This document shows, in pieces, positions 18,409 to 29,756 of a DNA stretch of 64,000 nucleotides (the first letter of the stretch is position 1; the number at the start of each line of letters is the position of its first letter). The position numbers were made by a program, and so were the translations under genes. Source of the stretch: Coffea arabica (Eukaryota; Streptophyta; Magnoliopsida; Gentianales; Rubiaceae); contig NC_092312.1 in NCBI RefSeq assembly GCF_036785885.1, positions 25,128,001 to 25,192,000 of the forward strand, written 5' to 3'. The notes beneath the pieces are model-generated. The model was given only the letters and a program-made list of their open reading frames with translations. It made no database searches and was not told where the DNA came from.

Positions 18409-20058
18409 ATGGATCCTGAACTAGCAAATCTGGGAATTTCAGAAAAATTTTCTTGGTTTCCTGTAACTGATGAAGAAAGCCAATTTCCTCTTTTATTCTC
18501 TGAGGAAAGAAAGCCAATTTCCTCCTTTATCATCAAAGGAACTTCTGAGGCAACTAGGTGCAAAAGGAAAACGTTTGAGGGACGAAAAGCTGAATCCTAA
18601 GCAAAGCTCTGATTCACCGTCATTGTCGACTGAGAGCATCATGAGGCTAGCGAGAGCACAAAGCAATAATAGGCAAAACTCTGGTACAACACAAAGCAAT
18701 GCTTCTAGCCCTCCAAATATGTCAACTGAAAGCATAGTGAGGTTAGCAAAAGAACTACTTCAGTTGAATTCCCAGAACGTTGATGTCCTCCAGAATTTTG
18801 CTGGTTCCATATATAGGAGCTCAATCTGGTCTCCCTTCTGAAATTTCTGAAGACCTCGAACTTGGACCATTACTGCAAGCTGCTGCTGAAATGGTTGCGA
18901 ATCAACAATTTGTTCACGCAAGAAGATTGCTTAGCTTGTGTGAGTGACAGCTCTGCTTGTAAAAACGGGAATCCTGTTCAAGGAATTGCATACTATTTTG
19001 CAGAAGCTCTTAATGTGAGGATTGATTTGTCAGTGGGGAATCAATTCATCCAAAAACCTGGAAGGGCAGCTACCGATGACAACAGACAAGGAACTGGCTC
19101 TAATTAGTCTGCAACCTGCAGTGTTGGCAGGTCAAGAAGAGCATCCATTCACCCTAATAACTCAGCGTGCAGCAGCTGAAACCATCCTGGAAAATGTAGC
19201 ATCAGCCAAAAAGGCTTCATTTAATGGATTTTTCGATTGATAATGGATCACACTAGACTCTAATGATGCAAGCTTTTGCTGCCCGATGTGAATGTCCACT
19301 TGATCTTCTCAAGATAACTGCAGTAGGAAAACCTGTAAACAGATGATGGAAGAGACAGGTGAGCGGTTGTCATCTTTTGCTGAGACCATCAATTTACCTT
19401 TTACATTTAAGATAGTTTTGTCGGACCTGAAGAACCTCAAGGAGGATCTCTTCAAGCTAGAGGTTGATGAAGCCGTGGCAATTTACTCCGCATTCCATCT
19501 TTGGACACAGCTGCCTTGGCCCAATCAATTAGAAGTTCTTATAGGAGTGATAAAAAGCCTTAAGCATTGTGGTCATAGAATTGGAGTTGAGTACAAGCAC
19601 ACCAATATTCCTAGAACGTTTTCATGAATCACTGTTCTATCTCAGTGCAATGTTTGATTATCTGACAGCTTGCTTGGATAATCAGATTCTATGCAGGGAG
19701 TTGTTGGAACTCAAAAGTTTACTTCCAGGAGATGATTCGAAATGTTGTCACATTTGAAGGTTCAGACAGGTATCAGCGACATGAAAGGGTCTCTTTCTGG
19801 AGGGCCCTTTCTGAAAGGTGTGGTTCTGTCGAAACAGATCTAAGCCACTTATCATTTCTAGAGGCAAACTTTTTGAGTTCTTGCTCTATGGTTATGGATG
19901 GGAAATGCCTGATCTTGGGCTGGGAAGGAAACCCACTCGAGTCCATTTCTGCCTGGAAGTTAAGTGTGACAAGTCGACCGACTAAGGCTCCAACTCGGAA
20001 CTGCAATTCACGTATAACTTTCTACAGCTTACTACGTATACTTTTATTCTCTGATTGA
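18409..20058 (+). pseudogene. GRAS-family transcription factor pseudogene
   Basis: The order of a GRAS protein can be followed across several frames. It runs from an N-terminus starting MDPELANLGISEKFSWF, through two related STESI-RLA segments, a leucine-heptad part (LLQAAAEMVANQQFVHARRL) and NPVQGIAYYFAEALNVRIDL. It continues with AAAETILENVASAKKASF, FAARCECPLDLLKITAVG, ETGERLSSFAETINLPFTFK, PIFLERFHESLFY, then a SAW-type end (GKCLILGWEGNPLESISAWK). GRAS proteins are nuclear regulators in gibberellin, root and stress pathways; the pattern resembles RGL/SCL-like members. The reading frame changes at least five times, and there are stops where the VHIID core should be (about 19235-19260), so it cannot make a full protein. 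A small local duplication (agaaagccaatttcctc) lies at about 18474-18530. Confidence 0.8.
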
Positions 20059-20099
20059 GTGTCTCTAGCTATGTGAAAACCGTTGCATGTCTCTTTTTT

Positions 20100-21330
20100 C
20101 TTTTTTCCCAGTCAAAGTAATAGCTCTAATGTGTAGGAAACTAGCAAACTCTCAAAATTGCTGAGCACGTGCCTGATAAAATCCCAAACTTGAGAATTTT
20201 CATATATATGTTTGTAAAGCTCAGGAACGAAGCCAGATCTCATCTCTGGGGACAAAAAAGCAATCTTCTCTACTGTTTTGGTGAAGGTAAACAAGTTCAT
20301 TGTAAGGGAATCATAATTGAGTGCAACAAACTCTCCGATTGCCATGATCAATGATAGCATCTTTACACACCTTTTCCCTATAATACTTCCTGCAGTCACC
20401 AGCTTTAAGCTCTTAATTGATCAATCACTCGCGAAAGTTATTTTGTTGAAGAACACAGCTTTAAGCTAGCTATCATTATAAAGTCCCTCCACCAATAGTG
20501 CATTGTCAAAATCTCTGAAGCACTTCTTCGGTCTGCAATTATCAGTCTTTTCCTTTCATTACAACTCTCCATCTGGACAAAAGAAAAAGATCAATGCAAA
20601 AGTTCATGCCTTGATTCTCATTCCATGCATTATCAAGAAGCATCAAATACTTTTTACCACTCAGTTCTTGTTTAAGGCTTTCCAATATTACTTCCAAAAT
20701 TGGTTCAGTAAGCACAATCAAATCCATTTCAAGAGCCTAAGATATTTACATTCTGATCATCAGCTTCCCTACCCCTAAATCTTGTCTCCAAACCTTGTCT
20801 TTCCAGTAAGCTAGTCGTGTCATCTTTCCTTCACCAGCCATTTTTGTAATGCTGATGATTCTTTGAATTTTTTCCCTTGTCCAAGCTAGCTAGTCACCTT
20901 ATTTAAAGGTTTCAAGAAATCGTCATTCTGTTCCCATCATCTATAAATCATCAATAGAAGCGTGAATCATTGATATCTTTTTTTTTTTTTTAGTGTAAGT
21001 AGAAGGACTCGAACCCGAGACCTTTTGCTTACACTCCCTCCCCCCATACCACCCAACCCATCCCTCCCCCCATTGATATCCAATGCATTGTACACTTCAA
21101 CTACTTTTATGTGCTTTACTCGAAACTTCGTTCAAGTTGGTCAATTTTATGCACCATCTCAAAAAGAAACAGACAAGTATTTGAGGAAGAAACGGTATGT
21201 GCGCACTTGGTCCTCCTTCGTTGGCCATTTTTCCACGCAGAACTGCATATGCAACACGTTAGAGCTTTTTCAGCCAAAGTGTTTCCAGCCAGCCTCCGAA
21301 GCGCTCTCTTGAAATGCTGCACGAGCCTGA
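20100..21330 (-). pseudogene. CC-NBS-LRR resistance-gene pseudogene
   Basis: On the minus strand, diverged pieces of an NBS-LRR immune receptor occur in the right order. Near 21330-21116 is the end of the coiled-coil domain (VSSSNTCLFLFEMVHKIDQL, matching the usual SSSNP-F-F-MGHKIK). About 20850-20790 holds a ruined P-loop (ISITKMAGEGKMTRLAY, where GMGGLGKTTLA is usual). About 20727-20600 holds the kinase-2 region (LKQELSGKKYLMLLDNAWNE). About 20399-20112 resembles the segment after the ARC2 MHD-like motif. Stops and frameshifts separate them, and no LRR array is recognisable. A 93-bp SINE-like insertion lies between the coiled coil and the NB-ARC domain. Confidence 0.7.
20978..21070 (-). mobile_element. 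Short tRNA-derived SINE-like insertion
   Basis: The 93-bp insert is flanked by perfect 10-bp duplications cattgatatc (20968-20977 and 21071-21080). On the minus strand it has a G-rich head, a pol III B-box-like motif (GGGTTCGAGTCC) and an A tail next to one duplication. This is the layout of a tRNA-derived SINE mobilised by LINE machinery. Confidence 0.75.
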
Positions 21331-21599
21331 TATCTTAGCAGCAAGTGAATGACACCAGCAAGAGTCTCGGCCATCTTTTTCACCTGAAGCAACCAGAAAA
21401 AGCTTGATATCTTGGGCAAAGACAAACTAATAAAAAAGAAAAGAAAACAGAATATTTAAGCAGCTATTTGGGGTGTAAATCAGAATATTTAAGAATAAAC
21501 TTGTTAACCCCCAAATCATGCCGCATCACAGGAGGAAAGTCAAATGCTAATGGTCCTAGGTCAACCCCCATAAACATAAAGAAGCATATGTGGCTCGTC

Positions 21600-22128
21600 T
21601 AGGGCTGCAAACGAATCGAGCCGCTCGCGAGCCGCTCGCGAGCGGCTCGAGTCAAGCTCGAGTCGAGCTCGAGATTAATCGAGCTCGAGTCGAACTCGAG
21701 CCAGCTCGAGTCAAATTCGAGCTCGAACTCGAGCTCAGAATATTAAGCTCGTTAGCTCGCGAGCCGGCTCGCGAGCTTGAGTATATATATTTATATATTT
21801 TTTTTATTTTTATTTAATAATAAAATTACGTATATTATATATAAATATATTTTAATTTTTTATTTTCATAGTGAAATTACCTATATATCCTTAATATTTT
21901 ATTATTTATTCAGAAAAAAATATTATTTTTTTTATTTTTTTAAAAATAAAATAATTTTTTTTTATTTTTTTCGAGCTCGAGCTCGAGCTCGAGCTCGGCT
22001 CGACTTGATTCGAGTCGAGCTCGAGCTCGAAAATTGCCAGCTCGTCGAGCTCGAGCTTGGTAAAATTTAATCGAGGCTCGGCTCGATTAGCTCAAAGCTC
22101 GACTCGACTCGGCTCGTTTGCAGCCCTA
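21600..22128. mobile_element. hAT-type MITE with perfect 8-bp target duplication
   Basis: The 529-bp element begins TAGGGCTGCAAACGA and ends CGTTTGCAGCCCTA. It is flanked by perfect duplications ggctcgtc (21592-21599 and 22129-22136). The subterminal regions are packed with GAGCTCGAG motifs, so each end can fold on itself. The centre is almost pure A/T. Terminal sequence and an eight-base duplication point to the hAT superfamily. ORFs in it are spurious. Confidence 0.9.
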
Positions 22129-22136
22129 GGCTCGTC

Positions 22137-23881
22137 CCCTTTCCAAACGAGATACGGCTTGTCTTCCTCTATAGAGTACTAGAGGTATCTTGGCCGTGCT
22201 TTGCCCCTTAGAAGTTTAGTTAAACAAAGAGTAATAAATCTTTTTGGTAAATATAGGAGAAAATTTGAGCATCAAAACGATTAAAATTTGCTATGAAGAT
22301 AAATTCCGTTTATGAAGTTAGTCCTCTATTTATCGTGATTTGGACAAAGATTTTTGAACCAATACTATGTGTGCATAATAATACCAAAAAAAGGAGAGAT
22401 AATAAGTACACTACATTGCACATTTAATAGCAACATAGCTTTAATTGTGACTAAATAAAAAATAGTCATAATACTTCTAGCAGTTTAATAATTAGAAAAG
22501 GTTTAGAAAGTCGCCAAAATCTGTCACAATTTTCAACATCAATAAAACATACAAACTTGCACATTTTTCTATCCTTTTCAAAACATACAAACCTACACAT
22601 TGTTTTTTTTTTTTTTTGTCTTTTTCAAAGAAAAAGCGAGTTATTAATCCATCAATTTAAATCCTTTTTAATAGCATTACAAACAGGTGATAATATTATC
22701 TGCCAAACAACTTGAGAATACAAATAGCGATATTAGATAAAAATATGAACTGCCATGTTTGCAAATGTACATGTACAAATTTGAAACCAACCATTTGTTT
22801 GATCGCAGAAATGTCTTCTTAATCAAGATTGAATTTTTAACAATTTTTTATAGAATCACACTCTAGGCTAAAAGTCTCAATTTTGACTTCGACCACCAAT
22901 TGCAATTCCTTGACAACATCAATCAATTCAGTTACTTGACTTTATAAAAATTTATCAACTCCTTCAACCAAATAGTCATCCAATTCCACATCTAGCTTAT
23001 ATTATCACGAGGGACAATAAAAATGATAAAAATACAAATTCATAGAACCAACTTAAGCAAATGATTTTAAAATCTAATTTTACACTTCTTTTCTTCTCAA
23101 ACTATCATACCATGAAAATAAACAACTTATCATGGATACAAATCAGTAACCCAAAATGAAGAGATTGTAAGAAATTTTTTATTCATATCCTAAATTGCTA
23201 GCCCCAACAATTCCTTTACATATCATCCTTCTCATCTAGTAAATAACCATTTTTCGCTATTAAGAAACTTTAAATAAATCAAAATATGGAAATATAATTA
23301 TCTATCTATAAATTAAGAGACTTTGATTAATTTTAAATTCAATAGACCTCTCTATTTCCTTCCTAGTCATCACTTACCTTGGATCTTTACTTGTCAAATT
23401 CTTCCTCCTCCATCCTAACACTATCAGCCTATTATCAATAACAACTTTAATAAATGAAAACTAAAATTGGAATGAATATAAGTTGAGGAAAAATTGTTAT
23501 CTTCCCTCAACAAAAATTGCTATCTTCCCTCATCCACTCTAACAACAAAAATCATTCATTTAGTTAATTATGGAAAAATTGAAAAAAAATGCATCAACTA
23601 ATTCAATAGAAAAAAAGCAGAGTAAATGATTAGGGTGAAGGAAAAAAAGAGAAAAAAATGAAAAGAGTACAGAGTCAAAATTGAATGCGCAAGTGATGGT
23701 GTAGCTGAGGATAAGGGTTCTTGTGGTTGTTTTTTGCCAGGAAGAAAAGAGGAAATGAGAGGAAAAAAGAAAGCCAAAAGAAAAAGGGAAACAAAATAAA
23801 GATAGCTTCCTTAAATGATTAACGAGGCACATGTCAAAATAGATGGGAACCACGCGGCAGCCATAGAGATTGCTATAGTAA
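22137..23881. other. AT-rich intergenic stretch without supported genes
   Basis: No coding pattern, RNA gene or clear repeat was seen. The minus-strand ORF at 23560-23853 is low-complexity (Phe/Ser-rich) and lacks any family signature. Confidence 0.5.
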
Positions 23882-24069
23882 TCTCACTTCTTCAACATAA
23901 GTAGAATAAGAGCCGAAGAGCTCTTCTGACGTGGATGTTTTCGTCGTCCTCTCACGTGCGCTGTGCGTGGTTCCTGACGACGTCGTTTTGTGTTGTTCGC
24001 CTCTTTCGCTGGTGGTTTAGCATTGTTGTCTTTTTCCATGACGTTCGCCACTGTTGTATATCAGAAAGG

Positions 24070-25142
24070 CTGTCTGCACTTGGTCACTCCCATTTCACTA
24101 ATCCAGCTAGCCTTCGTCCTGTCTGCCCTTGGTCGCTCCCATTTCACTAATCCAGCTAGCCTTCGTCCTCATCTAATAACTGTACTACTTTTGCTTTTAC
24201 TCTTCAGCCTTTTTTTCAGCTTTTCAGCTGGAGCATTAATGGGTTCGAGCTTATTCTCCCAGCATTATTCTCTTCGGCCTTTTATTACTCTCCTAGCATT
24301 ATTCGCCTTGCTGCTTTCTCTCCCAGGTTTTCTTCCTTTTCTTCCTTTTCCTCTGTTCATCATTAGCTCTGTTGGTGGTTGGGTCTGCTTACCTATTCCC
24401 CCGGCTTTACCAAGCTAATTTTTAGTCTTATTTTTTTCTAATTACTTGAGTGTTGTTGCAGGGTAAAGGACATTATTATTTTGCTTCTGAGAGATTCGTC
24501 CCCCGGTGTTGAAAGGTGCTCTGTTTTTCTACATTTTTCACCGGTACTCCTTTTTTGCGTAGCTCGTTTCTTCATAGACTGTGTGTTTTTTACGATTTTT
24601 TTTTTGTGTTGCTCAGGTATATTTTACCTTGTTCTTGGCTTCTAGGTAGTTCCTTTTTTCCCTTTTTATGCTTGCTGTACTTTTTTGCTCGAATGCCTAC
24701 ATTTATGCTGCCATTTTATTTTCTTCATTGCTCTTACATATTTTCCTTTTTTCCCTTCATTTTTTCCTTTTATCTTTTTATCTTTTTTCTTTGTTCTTTT
24801 ACTTCCTCTCCCTCTTGTTTGGATTTCTATTTTGGTTAGTGTAACTTTTCTATTTGCTTTTAGAGCTGTTGGTTGAGTGATGGCGTGCATTATTATTTTG
24901 CATAGGTTAGATCCGGGAAAAAAAATGGCCTAACAAAAGACTTGCTGCAGATAATGTAGAACTGGTCCCCTATTAAACTCCCTGCTGTTTGAAGTTGTAG
25001 AATGTTTAATATGGCTGAATATGCCTGTTTGTCTTAAGACTTGGAACCAAACAACAAAAAAAACCCATCTCCTGTTAAACTCTCTGCTGTTTGAAGTTGC
25101 AGAATGCTTAGTATGGCTAAATATGCCTGTTTGTCTTAAGGC
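24070..25142. repeat. Short direct repeats in the Helitron 5' region
   Basis: Three separate duplications are visible. A 49-bp tandem pair lies at 24070-24118 and 24119-24167 (ctgtctgc-cttggtc). A pair of about 70 bp lies near 24971 and 25073 (ctgctgtttgaagttg). A copy of gaatgcctacatttatgctg plus about 17 more bases occurs at about 24693 and again at 25339. No gene is supported between 23935 and 25400; the ORFs here are pyrimidine-rich and probably leader or non-coding. Confidence 0.7.
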
Positions 25143-25404
25143 TCATCCCCAAATTTTGCTGATTAATGTAAACAAATCATCATTTAAGATAGGCAAACCC
25201 AATCTGGTGTGCTATATCTTGATGTAATATGTGAAAGTCATCTATCGTTTAACTGCTGGTTGTAGCCTGTCATTGTACTTTGATTGCCTTTTCTCCTGTT
25301 TACCTTTTAGTTCTATTTTTATTGCCTCATGGTTTGCTTGAATGCCTACATTTATGCTGCCATTTTATTTTCTTCAGACTATGTGATCTGAGCATGATGA
25401 TAGG

Positions 25405-27529
25405 ATGTTACGTGTGCCTGAGGTTAATTCTTGCATGGTTTGTTGGACATCTCAAGTCCAGCTTGTCCAAGCATCACACGTTAAGACAACTTGTGGCAGT
25501 GGACTAGCAAAGAAGTTTCGCATCTTTGTTTTTTCTGATTTTCAGGTACAGTTTTATGTTGTTTCTTGTTTATTTTTCTTTTGTTCTTTTGCTGATTTTG
25601 GATTTGTCTATTTTAGGGCGTTAAGGTGACTGCACTTGCGATTGATGAGAACATTGATCGTGTTACCAATCTTCTTGTGCCATTTAGGGAGTATCGCATT
25701 TCAAGAGCTCGTGTTCATGAGATTCCTGACTGTTCTTTGGATGTTGGTTCTTATCGCTTTTATTGGGTTTTGACTGCTGAAACTGTGATTGAGGAGGTGA
25801 TCGTAGTTGACCCTCCAAAGCTCCCATCTTATTTTCGTTTGCGCTCTATTGCTTCATGTGATACTGTTGCTAACACAGAAAATTTCATAGGTAGCTTTAT
25901 TTTCTGTTGGGTTGTTTTTACTCGCTTTCTTGGATTTCTTGTGCCTATACATTTGCTTTTCTCTGAATTTATCTTGTTTGAGGATTCGCAAATGTCATGG
26001 GAATTGTTTTGTGTGCTTTCCCTGCTAGAGAAGTGTATTTTGAAGGAGGGCCATCTGTTGCGCGCGACTATGTTATTGTTAACTATGAGTTCGTATTGCT
26101 TTTTCTCCCCCCTTTGTGTATTGATTGTGTCATTTGTATTCAGGCTAATAATGAGTATTCTTTGTTTTTCCTTCTGTCTTAAGGCTTAGGCCTATAATCT
26201 TGACCCTCTGGAATGAGTTCGAATCCATAGAAGATTCTGATATAATGGCTAATATTGCACAGAATCCAGTTTTGATATGTATCCGCCTTAGGGTGCTTAC
26301 GGATAACTGTAAGGTTCTTTATGTTATAGATAGCTTTTCTTCTTTTATCTGTGCTGGTTTTTTTTTTTTTGGAGTTTGGTTTTGGCTTAGCTTTTTTCTC
26401 TTGATCTCTCAATTTTCAGATCTATCATTATCAATCAATCTTCATCTGTGATATTGGTTTCGCCGATTGTGCAAGAATCTGGGAACTTGCGGGCATGGTC
26501 TATTGCTTTTGGCTTGTTTGAGCGTTTCCTTATTTGTTGTTCTCTATTTATCTTTTTTTTTTTTATTATTACTTTGCTTTAACAAACTACTATAATCTGA
26601 TTAGGTTTCAGACTAATAGTTCAGAGCTCACACAAATGGTTCACGAAAGGAGTTATGCTAATCCATATGTATTGCTTCCTCCAGTTGCTTCTAATCGTAT
26701 AAGTCAGATCTCATACATTGGTCAGGCAACCAGCTTTGTAAGTTCGCTATTATGTTTTTTGGATGAAAATATAGTCTTTCTCTGTGAATTTTTTCATGTC
26801 TACCTTCAGTATACCATAACTTTTCCCCTTGCTGTATATATTACTCACCACAGGACATAGGTACTGCTTGGATAAAAGGCACAATTTCTCTTGAATATAG
26901 GATGGGTAGGCTATGGTATCTAGCCTGTCCGCATTGTTATCTTCCTAATGATTTTTCTTCAAGCTGGGGTATTATGTGCCGCTATTGCAGCCGAGACATT
27001 TATACTTTTCCTAGGTATAGTGCCCTTGTGGTAGCCTCTGTTAGGTTTTTTTAAAATTTAACTTGTTCCCGCGATTTTTATAATGTGTTGCTGTTTTTTG
27101 AGGCCTGTTTGGTTTGTTGAGTTGCTTTTGTGTTTGTAATGTAAGGGCTTGTGTGACTCTTACTATCAAAGATGACACCGGTTCAATCAATGCAATTGCC
27201 ATGGGGGACGAGGCCGAGAAGCTGATAGGTATCAATTCTTATCGTTTGTATCAAGCTGACCAAGAGGTACTGCTATTTTTCTTGCTGTACATATAGTTTT
27301 AGTCCCTAATGTTGTTAATTTGGCTTTTTTCCCCTATGGTAATGAGACATTGCTTCCAATTTGTCAACCGAATGTTCATCTTACTGATCGTGTGGCAAGT
27401 GCACTTAAGGGAAGAGTAATGCTGTTCTATGTTAAGCATTCGAGCCACGCTGTGAGGGCTACAAAGGGTGCTCGCTATACAATAGTCACTTCCTATGATA
27501 TCGATGAAGTTGAAGCGACCACTGCCTGA
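25405..27529 (+). CDS. Helitron RPA-like single-strand DNA-binding protein, upstream copy
   Basis: This is a multi-exon gene resembling the large subunit of replication protein A, which binds single-stranded DNA. Plant Helitrons commonly carry such genes. Exons read by eye: about 25405-25546 (ends KKFRIFVFSDFQ), 25617-25890 (TALAIDENIDRVTNLLVPF, YRFYWVLTAETVIEEV), 25983-26088 (MGIVLCAFPAREVYFEGG), 26184-26308 (LRPIILTLWNEFE), about 26415-26500, 26604-26737, about 26855-27014 with a zinc ribbon (CPHC and CRYC), about 27148-27266 (LTIKDDTGSINAIAMGDEAE) and about 27340-27529. The zinc ribbon and OB-fold order match the DBD-A/B/C layout of RPA1. Joins of the first four exons are in phase; the join near 26415 is not clean, so the frame may be broken or my boundary wrong. 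The start codon is uncertain. Confidence 0.65.
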
Positions 27530-27797
27530 TTCCCTTTAGATCTTACTGTATACTTGCCTAGATTGCTTTTGGATGTATGGCTCATATTCTATAATGTATC
27601 AAACTCTCTTTGCTATTACTGTTAGGCTGACTTATGGTAGATTTGTAGTGGAGTTGGTTGTTTGGTTTGTAACTGCTCAGGAATTCTGCACTGTTAGACC
27701 TTAATCAATGCTGAGTTTCTCATGGCTTAGATGTTATTTGGGCCATGCTTTTGTTCTTTCTCCGTTTTTTCCTATTATACAATTTGGCTTCTTTGTA

Positions 27798-28327
27798 GTT
27801 GAAAAGATTGGTGTAATCAGGAAGAATGCAGTATGTTTTTGGGTATCTTTGTATCCTTTGCGAATTTCGATCCCTATGCAGTTTGTTTGTTTCCAGAAAA
27901 AGCAATGATGATGCCTAAGATTCTCAACAATAGCCTAATCAATATTTTTCTGATAAGCCAATTAGAAAGTGCAGACTATTAAGTTATGGCAGATTAGCTG
28001 GTTAACTGAGTTCAAGGAGCTAGATTGATTGGCCTATGTTTCCTTATAAAGAATCAACTCCTCTGTGGTTGAAAAGATTGGTGTAATCAGAAAAAATGCA
28101 GTATATTTTTGGGTATCTTTGTATCCTTTGTGGATTTCGGTCCCTATGCAATTTGTTTGTTTTCAGAAAAAGCAAATATAATGACTAAGATTCTCAGCAA
28201 TAGCCTAATCAATATTTTCCTGCTAAGCCAATTAGAAAGTGCAGACTCTTGAGTTATGACAGATTAGCTGGTTAACTGAGTTCAAGGAGCTAAATTGATT
28301 GGCCTATGTTTCCTAATAAAGAATCAA
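27798..28327. repeat. 280-bp tandem duplication in the Helitron
   Basis: A unit starting gttgaaaagattggtgtaat occurs at 27798 and again at 28078. The second copy runs to about 28327 and the two are roughly 90% alike. It lies in non-coding DNA between the first RPA-like gene and the Rep/helicase gene. Confidence 0.85.
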
Positions 28328-29756
28328 GGAGAAAAGCTTCAAATGCAACTCTTTTTCGTAGAATAATTGGTTACAGAAGCTTTATACAAATAGACTGATC
28401 ACCTTGAACTCGTGAGAAATTTTTAGAGAAAAACAAAAAAAAATCAAAATACCTTTATCTATTTAGAAGTTTGTTTGGCCTACAAGAAACGTCCTGCAAG
28501 AAATGACCAACTATGTGTCAAACAAAATGAAAAAAAAGGACAATTTGAATGGACCTGTTTTTAATGTCCATCTTATACAGGTACTGTATCCTGAATTTCT
28601 TGCAGTTATCCTGAATTTCCCTGTAAAGCAATCTGAATCTCTTGCAGTTATACAGGTACTGTAAACTGATTTCTGCATCTATGTCCCCTTCTTTTGGTTG
28701 CTCAGTCATTTAATACTCTGGAACATGGATTTCAGTTTGTACTTACCTGCTGATACTTTTGTTTTTTTCCCCCTTTTATGGTGTAGGCTGCTGTGTGTGC
28801 TACGGGAGATATTGTTAGGTTGTCAAGAACTCTTTTTTATCTTTTTTCTACTTATTTAGGTGATCCATTGTTGTTAGGTATGAAAACAAAAAGGCTAGAA
28901 TCCTGCAGATTCTTCTCCTTTTTTTTTGTGCATCAGGAATATACTTATCCTGCCTAGAACACAGATTTGTTTCTATTTATTCTCTATAGAATATAGATGA
29001 AAGTATTTCTGTTATTACCATCTATGCATTTAGACACATTTATCTGGACCTGTTGCATATATTTGCTTTGGTTGTTTTATACCGTGCTGCTCTATTAATG
29101 AACCCCTTATGGCTATGATTTCAACTTGTTCTGTTTGGAGCTTATTACACGGTATATCTGAGATCATACTTTTTTTTTTTTAGTCACTGGGTAGTTAAAC
29201 AATCTATTTGTTGGCTATGAAAACTGCCATGCTAAGTCTTTTTCTTGCTTTACTTGGCCATGATAATGTCCCTAATGACTGTGTGTGTTTCTAGACAGGG
29301 GATTGCTTCGTAACTTATAATTTTTCTGTTCTCACATGCACTTTCTCTTGTTTGTTTTTCCTATCAGATAGCTCTTGATAGTTCAAGTGAACTTGAGGTT
29401 CTGCTGAAACTTGTTTTTTTTCCATTCTGGTGTTCTTTTTTGATCCATTGAAGACAATCAGGTATTATTAAGTTGAAATATATTTTTTATTTTTCCATCA
29501 GGTTCCTTGGTTCATTTCTCTCTTTTCATGCTTTAGCCTCAACTGATACTGTGCTGTTTTGAGTTTTACTTTGCCAGTTGACTTTTCCTATTTAGGTAGA
29601 AACGCTTTTGATTATGCATTTATATGTTTCTGTTTATGCATTCGTTTGCTAACTGTTTATTTCAAAATAACTGCCTTTAATGTTTTACCCTTTAAAAAAA
29701 TAGCTACCCTCTAATCTATTAACTTAATATATGAAATACTATAGTTAGTTTCTTTC
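28328..29756. other. Non-coding Helitron interior
   Basis: T-rich sequence with no supported ORF. It may hold the promoter and leader of the Rep/helicase gene. The phrase cttgcagttat-caggtactgta occurs twice near 28575-28660. Confidence 0.4.

Noticed and set aside
21000..21030. Possible tRNA gene at the B-box-like motif
   Set aside because: No cloverleaf or acceptor stem. The motif belongs to the SINE-like insert with its own target duplication.
21777..22070. ORF rich in Tyr/Ile/Phe followed by Arg-Ala repeats
   Set aside because: It lies wholly inside the hAT MITE; the Arg-Ala run is a translation of GAGCTCG words.
23560..23853. Minus-strand ORF of 97 aa
   Set aside because: Low-complexity Phe/Ser/Leu composition in AT-rich DNA, with no family signature.
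23990..24418. Plus-strand ORF of 142 aa near the Helitron 5' end
   Set aside because: Pyrimidine-rich sequence containing a 49-bp tandem repeat; the reading looks like leader DNA, not a protein.
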